A DNA stretch of 64,000 nt from Speluncibacter jeojiensis. GTDB taxonomy: Bacteria; Actinomycetota; Actinomycetes; Mycobacteriales; Mycobacteriaceae. Both the position numbers and the translations under genes were made by a program. The DNA lies in NCBI RefSeq assembly GCF_029589495.1, contig NZ_JAAIVF010000008.1, positions 186,001 through 250,000 of the forward strand. Reading direction: 5' to 3'. Shown one piece after another: positions 58,201 through 64,000 of the stretch. Under the pieces are notes generated by a model. That model had not been told where the DNA came from. It was given only the letters and a program-made list of their open reading frames with translations, and did not search any database. The first letter of the stretch is position 1. Every line of letters begins with the position of its first letter.

Positions 58201-59897
58201 GGCTGCGCGATGCGCTGGGGGTGCCGCTGCCGATCGGCGTCCCGACGGCGTTCATCGAACCGGTCGCCGACCCGCTGGGCGACCTGATCGGCCGGTTCGC
58301 CCGCACCCACGGCCCGTTCACGGTCGACGAGGTGGCCGCCCGGTTCGGTCTGGGCACAGCGGTCGCCCGCGACGCGCTGGTCCGGCTGGCCGCCGACAAG
58401 CGGGTGCTCGAGGGGGAGTTCCGCCCCGAACTGGCCGGCAGCGAATGGTGCGACGCGGAGGTGCTGCGGCGGCTGCGACGGCGCTCGCTCGCCGCCGCCC
58501 GCGAGGAGATCGAACCGGTCAGCGCCGCCGCGCTGGGACGGTTCCTGCCCGACTGGCAGCACGTCGGTCGGCAGGCCCGCGGGCTCGACGGCGTGGTCGC
58601 GGTGGTCGAACAGCTTGCGGGCGCACCGATTCCGGCGTCGGCGTGGGAGTCGCTGGTGCTGCCGCAGCGGGTGGCGGACTACCGTCCCGGCATGCTCGAC
58701 GAGCTCACCGCCACCGGCGAATTGGTGTGGTCGGGGACCGGGGCAATCTCGGGTCGCGACGGCTGGGTCGCGCTGCACCTGGCAGACACCGCGCCGCTGA
58801 CCCTCGTCCCGCCCGCCGAACTCGAACTCGCCGCGTTGCACACCGCGATCGTCGACGTGCTCGGCGGCGGGGGTGCGTACTTCTTCCGCCAACTCGCCGA
58901 CCAGCTAGGGCCGGAGGTCGACGATGCCGCGACCGTCGCCGCGCTGTGGGACCTGGTGTGGGCGGGGCGGGTCAGCAACGACACGCTGGCCCCGGTGCGG
59001 GCGCTGCTGCACGGGACAGTGCGGTCCACGCCGAGCCACCGGGTGCCGCGGCGGGCCCCGCGCGCCCGGGTGTACGGCCGGGCCGCCCGGCTCTCGGCCG
59101 CGGCGCTGCCCACCCGGACCGGCCCGCCGACCGCCGCCGGCCGCTGGTCGCTGCTGCCGGCCGTCGAACCGGACCCGACGATCCGCGCGCACGCGCAGGC
59201 CGAGCAACTGCTCGACCGGTACGGCGTGGTCACCCGCGGCGCGGTCGTGGCGGAGGAGATCCCCGGCGGGTTCGCGTCGATGTACAAGGTGCTCAGCGGC
59301 TTCGAGGACGGCGGGCGGTGTCGGCGCGGCTACTTCGTCGCGGGCCTCGGCGGCGCCCAGTTCGCCACCTCGGCGGTCGTCGACCGGTTGCGCGGTCACG
59401 GCGACCGCCTCGACCAGACCGAGCCGCTGCGCTGCGCGATCACCCTGGCCGCGTGCGATCCGGCGAACCCGTACGGCGCAGCGCTGGCCTGGCCCACCCG
59501 CCCGGACCCTGCCGCGGGGGACGTCGCGTCCGGTGACAGGGGTGTCGGGCACCGGCCGGGGCGAAAGGCCGGGGGACTGGTCGTGCTCGTCGACGGCGAA
59601 CTGGTGCTGTTCGTCGAGCGCGGCGGCAAGACGCTGCTGACCTTCGCCGACGGACCGGACACGCTGCACGCCGCGGCGCAGTCGTTGGCCGACACTGTCA
59701 TCGAGGGTGCTGTCGACAAGGTGGTCGTCGAGAAGGTCGACGGGCAGTCCGTGCACGCGAGCGCGCTGGCGGCGACATTGACCGAGGTGGGCTTCTCGGC
59801 GACACCCCGGGGTTTGCGGTTGCGCTATGCGCCGGGGCTGCGGCTGACACCCGCCCGGCAACCTCAACAGGGGCGGGACGGCCGTGCCCGAGGGTGA
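55254..59897 (+). CDS. lhr: Large ATP-dependent helicase Lhr
   Basis: 1547 residues from ATG 55254; the frame extends upstream to 55014 but through the repeat. The helicase core has Walker A APTGSGKT (44-51), DEVH-box IVDEVHAVAG, LSATVRP (motif III) and QRIGRAGHQ (motif VI) around 400. After the Lhr-Core winged helix and beta-barrel part (to about 870) comes the Lhr C-terminal domain of about 670 residues. Lhr in mycobacteria is a 3'-5' DNA translocase and RNA:DNA helicase used in DNA repair. It overlaps the downstream nei2 start, a conserved pair in Mycobacteriales. Confidence 0.93.
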   Translation: MPDALDRFTAPTREWFLGAFDGPTPAQLGAWESIGGGAHTLVVAPTGSGKTLAAFLWELDKLSARAERVRGTKVLYVSPLKALAVDVERNLRAPLVGITQTAKRLGVEPPEITVGVRSGDTTPADRRALVKSPPDILITTPESLFLMLTSAARQTLATVDTVIVDEVHAVAGTKRGAHLALSLERLDLLTERPVQRIGLSATVRPHEEVGRFLVGGAPIRIVAPPAAKTFDLSVRVPVADMTELGTDGGSDGLSGGDARVPQQGSIWPHVEEQITDLVLAHRSSIVFANSRRLAERLTARLNEVYAERLGDPVDLDHAPPALLGASTDVIHGASPLLARAHHGSVSKDQRALIEDDLKSGRLRCVVATSSLELGIDMGAVDLVVQVEAPPSVASGLQRIGRAGHQVGEVSRGVLFPKHRTDLIHCAVTAARMVAGQIEALAVPANPLDILAQQTVAATALEPIDVDEWFDTVRRSGSFATLPRSAYEATLDLLAGRYPSDEFAELRPRVVWDRDAGTLTGRPGAQRLAVTSGGAIPDRGLFAVFMVGEGGSRVGELDEEMVYESRVGDVFALGATSWRIEEITHDRVLVSPAYGLPGRLPFWHGDGLGRPAELGQALGAFLRESAAADPEQLRSKLGDDGLDENAAANLVALIGEQATCTGRVPSDRTLLVERFRDELGDWRLVLHSPYGRPVHAPWALAIGARLQQRYGIDAAPTASDDGIIVRLPDMEDEPPGADLFVFDRNEIEDVVTEQVGGSSLFASRFRECAARALLLPRRNPGKRAPLWQQRQRSAQLLDVARRYPQFPILLETVRECLQDVYDLPSLRELLGRVERRQVRIAEVETATPSPFAAALLFGYVGEFMYEGDSPLAERRAAALSLDTSLLAELLGRVELRELLDPAVIEQTEQELQRLTPERHARDAEGVADLLRLLGPLTDHELRARSNAVGDGATAWAQELVDAKRALRVGFAGRHWWSAIEDAARLRDALGVPLPIGVPTAFIEPVADPLGDLIGRFARTHGPFTVDEVAARFGLGTAVARDALVRLAADKRVLEGEFRPELAGSEWCDAEVLRRLRRRSLAAAREEIEPVSAAALGRFLPDWQHVGRQARGLDGVVAVVEQLAGAPIPASAWESLVLPQRVADYRPGMLDELTATGELVWSGTGAISGRDGWVALHLADTAPLTLVPPAELELAALHTAIVDVLGGGGAYFFRQLADQLGPEVDDAATVAALWDLVWAGRVSNDTLAPVRALLHGTVRSTPSHRVPRRAPRARVYGRAARLSAAALPTRTGPPTAAGRWSLLPAVEPDPTIRAHAQAEQLLDRYGVVTRGAVVAEEIPGGFASMYKVLSGFEDGGRCRRGYFVAGLGGAQFATSAVVDRLRGHGDRLDQTEPLRCAITLAACDPANPYGAALAWPTRPDPAAGDVASGDRGVGHRPGRKAGGLVVLVDGELVLFVERGGKTLLTFADGPDTLHAAAQSLADTVIEGAVDKVVVEKVDGQSVHASALAATLTEVGFSATPRGLRLRYAPGLRLTPARQPQQGRDGRARG

Positions 59898-60663
59898 CAC
59901 CGTCTGGCAGGCCGCACGGTTGCTGGACCGGGCACTGTCGGGAAAGACGCTGCGCCGGTGCGACATCCGCGTCCCCACCTTCGCCACCGTCGACCTCGCC
60001 GGGCAGGTCGTGGATTCGGCGGTCAGCCGCGGCAAGCATCTGCTCATCCGGGTCGGCGACTTCGACGTGCACACGCATCTGAAGATGGAAGGCCAATGGC
60101 AGATCCACCCGGTGGGCTCACGCTGGCGCCGTCCCGCCCACCAGGCGCGGATCGTATTCGCGACCGACGACGTCGAGGCCGTCGGCTTCTCACTCGGCGT
60201 CACCGAGGTGTTCGCACGCGCCGAGGAATCGGAGCGGCTGGCCTACCTCGGGCCCGACCTGCTCGGCCCCGACTGGGACCCGGCGCGCGCGGTGCGCAAC
60301 CTGCGCGCCGACCCGGACCGACTCATCGGCACGACCCTGCTCGACCAGCGCAACCTGGCGGGGATCGGTAACGAGTACCTGGCCGAGGTGTGTTTTCTGC
60401 GCGGCGTGGACCCGCGGCGGCCGGCCGGTGAGGTCGGCGATGTAACTGCGTTGGTGGACCTCGCGCACCGGCTGTTCACCGCGAACCGGGACCGCCCGAT
60501 CCGGACCACCACCGGCGACACGCGACGCGGCCGGCGCACCTGGGTGTACGGCCGGGCGAACCTACCGTGCCGACGGTGCGGCACCACGATCGAGACCGGG
60601 ATGCTGGGCGACGATCCGACGCGCGAGCGCCGGCTGTTCGTGTGCCCGCACTGCCAGCGGTGA
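59884..60663 (+). CDS. nei2: Fpg/Nei-family DNA glycosylase/AP lyase (Nei2)
   Basis: 259 residues from GTG 59884. The N-terminal PEGDT carries the catalytic Pro and Glu. SRGKHLLIRVGDFDVHTHLK is the beta-sandwich signature and LDQRNLAGIGNEYLAE the helix-two-turn-helix. The zinc finger is PCRRCG with VCPHCQ at the end. It excises oxidised bases and cleaves abasic sites. It overlaps lhr by 14 bases, so the two products are made together. Confidence 0.93.
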   Translation: MPEGDTVWQAARLLDRALSGKTLRRCDIRVPTFATVDLAGQVVDSAVSRGKHLLIRVGDFDVHTHLKMEGQWQIHPVGSRWRRPAHQARIVFATDDVEAVGFSLGVTEVFARAEESERLAYLGPDLLGPDWDPARAVRNLRADPDRLIGTTLLDQRNLAGIGNEYLAEVCFLRGVDPRRPAGEVGDVTALVDLAHRLFTANRDRPIRTTTGDTRRGRRTWVYGRANLPCRRCGTTIETGMLGDDPTRERRLFVCPHCQR

Positions 60664-60670
60664 GGACCGC

Positions 60671-61291
60671 TCAGTTCAGGGTGAAGTCGCTGTCTGACAC
60701 GGTGAATCCGTGCCCGTGCTCGTCGTGGCACGAGACGGTGTCGGCGCTCTCGGCGGTGCAGTCCAGTCCGGCAGCGGCCAGCGACTGGCCGACCGGCAGC
60801 GGCTTGGCGGTGCCGTCGACGCGAAGGAACTTCGGGTCGCCGGCGTTGAGGAACTGCGCCGCCGAGCCGACGGTCACCTGCACGGTGTTGGGGGCGGTCG
60901 GCGAACCCGAGCCGTTCGAGCCGGATACCTTCGGCGCGTCCGGCGGGATCGCACCGTGGCAGCCGGCCACCACCGGGGTGTCGGTGAACAGGCCGCACTG
61001 GAACTTCCCATCGGGGCTGGTGAAGTAGTAGAGGCCCGGTTGCTCGCCGGCGAATGCGGTCAGTGCGGTGTCGTCGGCCGCGGTCGTCGTCGGTGCGGCA
61101 GTGGTCGTCGGCACGACGGGGGCGACGACTGGTGCGGGGGCGGCGGCGGTGGTCATCGGTGCGGCGGTCGCGGCCGAGGTCGTGTCGGACGAGCCCGGCA
61201 GCATCACCACGCACGCCACGAGTGCACCCACTGCGGCCGCCCCCGACACCACGATGACGCGTGTTCGCGTGACCTCAACCATGCCTGGCAT
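60671..61291 (-). CDS. Secreted/membrane-anchored hypothetical protein
   Basis: 206 residues (Met4 at 61282 is an equally possible start). An N-terminal membrane segment (about 12-31) is followed by a Thr/Ala/Pro-rich linker (38-70) and a small domain with QCGLFTDTPVVAGCHGAIP, SLAAAGLDCTAESADTVSC and HGHGFTVSDSDF. Two disulfides are likely. No family recognised; similar proteins occur in Mycobacteriales as outer-face exported proteins. It converges on nei2. Confidence 0.72.
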   Translation of the reverse strand: MPGMVEVTRTRVIVVSGAAAVGALVACVVMLPGSSDTTSAATAAPMTTAAAPAPVVAPVVPTTTAAPTTTAADDTALTAFAGEQPGLYYFTSPDGKFQCGLFTDTPVVAGCHGAIPPDAPKVSGSNGSGSPTAPNTVQVTVGSAAQFLNAGDPKFLRVDGTAKPLPVGQSLAAAGLDCTAESADTVSCHDEHGHGFTVSDSDFTLN

Positions 61292-61354
61292 CGTAAGCGT
61301 GCGTTGCCGAGTGCCCGTGCGGCGGCCCGTTGGCCGTCCTGACAGGCCGGTCGC

Positions 61355-62141
61355 TCACCCGGCGGGCGATCCCGGCCCGCACACCGCGTCGACGAGCGCA
61401 GGCAGCGCGTGAGCGGCGGTGTCCCGGCACACGTGGTGGACCGCGTCGGACAGCCCGGTCTGCTCGGGATTGATCTCGACGACCGTGGCACCCGACCTCG
61501 CCGCCCGCAACGGGAGTTCGGCGGCGGGATAGACGACCGCGGACGTGCCGACCACGACCATCAGGTCGCAGTCGTCCGCCGCCGAGACGGCGGTCGCCCA
61601 GGCATCCCGGGGCAACTCCTCGCCGAACCAGACCACCCCAGGCCTGATCGGGCCACCGCACGCCGTGCACGCAGGCGGCTCGACCCGTTCGGCCGGCTCG
61701 GCGGTTGCAGCCGATACCAGGCCGTCGGCGGGGTGCCCGCAAACGCTGCACCGCGGCGCGAACAGGCTGCCGTGCAGATGCGCGTCGACCGCCGATCCGG
61801 CGCGCTCGTGCAGGTCGTCGACGTTCTGGGTGATCACCGTCAACTCGGCCGCGCAGGCCCAGCGGGCCAGCGCGAGGTGACCGGCGTTCGGCCGCACCCG
61901 GCCGCACCTGCGCGGCGCGCCACTGATACCAGGCCCACACCAGCGCGCGGTCGCGCGCCCAGCCCTCGGGGGAGGCGAGCTCGGTTGGGTCGAACCGCTC
62001 CCACAGCCCGGTCTGGGCGTCGCGGAAGGTGGCGATGCCGCTCTCGGCGCTCATCCCCGCACCGCTGAAGACCGTGACGCGCCGGGCCCGTTGCGCGGCC
62101 GCCACCAACGCGGGATCGAGGGAGGGTTCAATGGAGGTCAT
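61355..62141 (-). pseudogene. cobB: Sirtuin (CobB-like NAD-dependent deacylase), frameshifted
   Basis: The intact coding parts lie in two frames. The N-terminal part (from ATG 62141) has TVFSGAGMSAESGIATFRDA (the GAGxSxxSGIP-like motif) and WAWYQWR, the Y-x-x-R pattern of desuccinylase-type sirtuins. The C-terminal part, in another frame (61355-61897), has TQNVDDLHERAG, HLHGS, a zinc-binding CSVCG and CTACGG, and VVGTSAVVYPAAELP. The frames join if one copy of an exact 10-bp tandem duplication (CGGCCGCACC at 61889-61898 and 61899-61908) is removed, giving QVRPNAGHLALARW and 258 residues. So this copy is probably inactivated. Confidence 0.85.
61889..61908. repeat. 10-bp exact tandem duplication that frameshifts the sirtuin gene
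   Basis: CGGCCGCACC occurs twice back to back. Deleting one copy restores a single sirtuin reading frame. Confidence 0.9.
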
Positions 62142-62177
62142 GGCGACGATTGTGCTCCGCGCGCGGTACCTGCTCCG

Positions 62178-63050
62178 ATGACCGGCGAACTGCTGCCGCA
62201 TCCCGCGACCGGCGAACTGTTCCCGTCGCCGGTGCTGCCGGGTGAGGGCTGGCCCGGAGACCCGGCCGACGGACACACCCCGGTCGCGCACACGGCGCAG
62301 GACGTCGGCCGGCTTGCCGACGGCGCCCGGATCGCCGAGCTGGATGCCCGCATCTCGGTGTGCCGGGCCTGCCCGCGGTTGGTGCAGTGGCGCGAGGACT
62401 CGGCCCGCGGCAAACGCCGTTCGTTCGAGGCGCAGCCGTACTGGGGCCGGCCGCTGCCGGGTTTCGGTGACACGTTCCCCAAGCTGCTGATCGTCGGGCT
62501 GGCGCCGGCCGCCAACGGCGGCAACCGGACCGGCCGCATGTTCACCGGCGACCAAGCGGGCGACTGGCTGTTCCGTTCCCTGCACCGCATCGGCGTGGCC
62601 GCCAAGCCGACGGCCGAGAACACAGCGGACGGGCAGAAGCTGTTCGGGGCGCGGATGGTGTCGGCGGTGCGCTGCGCCCCGCCCGCCAACAAGCCGGACA
62701 TCACCGAACGCGACTGCTGCGCACAGTGGCTCGACGCCGAGTTCCTGGCCGTGCAGCGCTGGGTGCGGGTCATCGTCGCGCTCGGCTCGTTCGGCTGGGA
62801 CGCCTCGCTGCGGATGGTGCGGCGCACGGGCGGCACGGTGCCCACACCCAAGCCGAAGTTCGGCCACGGCGCCCGCGCCGAGTTGCGCACCGCGGATGGG
62901 CAAGCCGTCACGCTGCTGGGCTGCTTCCACCCCAGCCAGCAGAACACCTTCACCCGCAAGCTCACCGAGCCGATGCTCGACGACGTGTTGACGACCGGCC
63001 GCGACCTCGCGGGCCTGTCGTGGGGATGCGGCGGCAGCGCCCCGCGCTGA
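62178..63050 (+). CDS. udgB: Uracil-DNA glycosylase family 5 (UdgB)
   Basis: 290 residues from ATG 62178. Motif GLAPAANGGNRTGRMFTGD (107-125) is the family 5 version of the active-site loop, and Fe-S cluster Cys include C62/C65 (CRACPRL) and later Cys (VRCAPPA, RDCCAQW). The late motif FHPSQQNTF contains the H-P-S loop of the active site. UdgB removes uracil, hypoxanthine or related bases. It is divergent from the sirtuin gene with a 36-base gap. Confidence 0.9.
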   Translation: MTGELLPHPATGELFPSPVLPGEGWPGDPADGHTPVAHTAQDVGRLADGARIAELDARISVCRACPRLVQWREDSARGKRRSFEAQPYWGRPLPGFGDTFPKLLIVGLAPAANGGNRTGRMFTGDQAGDWLFRSLHRIGVAAKPTAENTADGQKLFGARMVSAVRCAPPANKPDITERDCCAQWLDAEFLAVQRWVRVIVALGSFGWDASLRMVRRTGGTVPTPKPKFGHGARAELRTADGQAVTLLGCFHPSQQNTFTRKLTEPMLDDVLTTGRDLAGLSWGCGGSAPR

Positions 63051-63092
63051 GTCCTGCACCGCCGGTTCGGCACTCGTGACAGTATCGAGCCC

Positions 63093-64000
63093 ATGCCCCG
63101 TCACCTTCCGGAGAAGCCGCCGCTTGCCAACAGGGCCGAGGAGACCGTGTGGCGGGCACTGCTCGGTCAACTCGGCGACCGCGATCTGGTCGTTGCCGGG
63201 CAACGGGTGACCGACCGGCTCAAGGACCACGAGATCGACTTCCTGGTGGCGATCGAGGGCGCGGGCATCGTCGCGCTCGAGGTCAAAGGCGGCGAGGTGT
63301 GGCACGACGGCACCGGCTGGAAGCAGGTGCGCGGCGGCCGCGACGCGACCATCCACCCTGTGCGTCAGGCCCGTGAGGCCTGTTACGCGCTGCGTTCCTT
63401 CGTCGAATCGGATCCGCGATGGACCGGTCGCCGGCTCCATTGGGACCACATGGTCGTGCTGCCGAACACCGAACTGCCCGCCGACTTCGCACTGCCGGAC
63501 TGTCCGCGCTGGAAGGTGATCGACCGCACCCAACTCGACCGGTTCGCGTCGCTGCTGTGGGAGCTCGCCCACGACCACGAACTGGGTCGGCCGCTGGTCA
63601 CCACCGACGACGTCGATTCGCTGACCGAGGTGCTCGGCGGACGGGGACTGCCGCAGCGCGACGTCGTCTCCCGCGCGCTCGACCACGAGGACGCGGCCGA
63701 TGCGCTCACCGCGCAGCAGGCGATCATCCTCGACGCGGCCCGTCAGCTGCGCCGCATCGAGGTGCGCGGGGGAGCGGGCAGCGGCAAGACGTTCCTGGCG
63801 CTGGAACAGGCACGGCGGCTGGCGCAGTCGGGTCAGCGGGTCGCGCTGGTCTGCTACTCGCACGGTCTGGCGTCGTATCTCAAGCGGGTCACCGACGCCT
63901 GGCCGCGTAAGCAGCGCCCGGCCTATGTCGGCGAGTTCCACGCCCTCGGCAAGCTATGGGGTGCGCCGAAGGGGCCGGACGAGTCGGTGCGCGGCCCGGA
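63093..64000 (+). CDS. NERD-domain ATP-dependent helicase, partial (cut by window end)
   Basis: Open from ATG 63093 to the last base, about 302 residues seen. The N-terminal part is a NERD nuclease-like domain: HEIDFLVAIEGAGIVALEVKGG with acidic D49, E63 and K65. The helicase core starts with Walker A GGAGSGKTFLA (226-236), UvrD/Rep-like. Such fusions are linked to DNA processing and sometimes defence. The remaining motifs would lie beyond the window. Confidence 0.85.
   Translation, partial: MPRHLPEKPPLANRAEETVWRALLGQLGDRDLVVAGQRVTDRLKDHEIDFLVAIEGAGIVALEVKGGEVWHDGTGWKQVRGGRDATIHPVRQAREACYALRSFVESDPRWTGRRLHWDHMVVLPNTELPADFALPDCPRWKVIDRTQLDRFASLLWELAHDHELGRPLVTTDDVDSLTEVLGGRGLPQRDVVSRALDHEDAADALTAQQAIILDAARQLRRIEVRGGAGSGKTFLALEQARRLAQSGQRVALVCYSHGLASYLKRVTDAWPRKQRPAYVGEFHALGKLWGAPKGPDESVRGP

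Overview
The window reads as chromosomal DNA of a high-GC actinobacterium of the mycolic-acid-bearing order Mycobacteriales (Gordonia, Rhodococcus, Williamsia or a near relative). The reasons are an MspA-type porin, DUF3558 lipoproteins, WXG100/EspC-like type VII secretion (T7SS) substrates, a DUF4185 protein, an F420-type LLM oxidoreductase, the Lhr-Nei2 pair, and frequent GTG/TTG starts with overlapping stop/start codons. No tRNA, rRNA, CRISPR array, transposase or integrase was recognised. The genus is an inference from gene content.

The left part (1 to about 13 kb) looks like a defence or mobile-DNA region, and its base composition is visibly less GC-rich than the right half. It opens with a tight plus-strand block: the tail of an SF2 helicase, a ParA-type ATPase, an unrecognised 164-residue protein, and a sigma-70 factor with an extra N-terminal domain. 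A SIMPL-domain protein follows. Next comes a minus-strand operon of a MORC/MutL-like GHKL ATPase and a Z1-domain ATPase, which resembles a reduced mza-type defence module, preceded by a near-ideal palindromic operator. Then come a lipoprotein, an ScoMcrA-like head-domain protein without its nuclease domain, and a DUF726 alpha/beta hydrolase carrying Cys/His zinc-ribbon-like motifs.

From 13.3 to 24.8 kb two paralogous loci of T7SS substrate-like proteins, DUF3558 lipoproteins and RDD membrane proteins flank a metabolic cassette (17.2-21.8 kb). That cassette has a divergent promoter region between an amino-acid permease / YdhR-like / SDR operon and a DauR-like regulator plus PatB/MalY-type C-S lyase, which suggests use of a sulfur-containing amino acid or conjugate.

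From 25 to 34.8 kb lie ordinary chromosomal genes: a membrane protein, an FAD monooxygenase with a large palindromic operator, a DinB2-like polymerase, the porin, a small acetyltransferase, an MHS-family transporter, a large membrane-bound copper protein (NirK-like plus cupredoxin plus membrane domain), and a VapBC toxin-antitoxin pair.

From 35 to 41.5 kb is a probably sulfur-regulated operon. A 28-residue Cys-rich leader peptide and a following hairpin precede a Dpp/Opp-like ABC transporter and a TauD/AtsK-type dioxygenase. Then follow a MarR regulator with a long-chain acyl-CoA ligase, a type-B carboxylesterase, an LLM oxidoreductase, a DUF4185 (probable D-arabinanase) protein, and a thiamine-precursor salvage operon (tenA plus a thiXYZ-like transporter) under a TPP riboswitch.

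The right end holds DNA repair genes: lhr-nei2, a sirtuin gene broken by a 10-bp tandem duplication, a family 5 uracil-DNA glycosylase, and the start of a NERD-domain helicase cut by the window edge.
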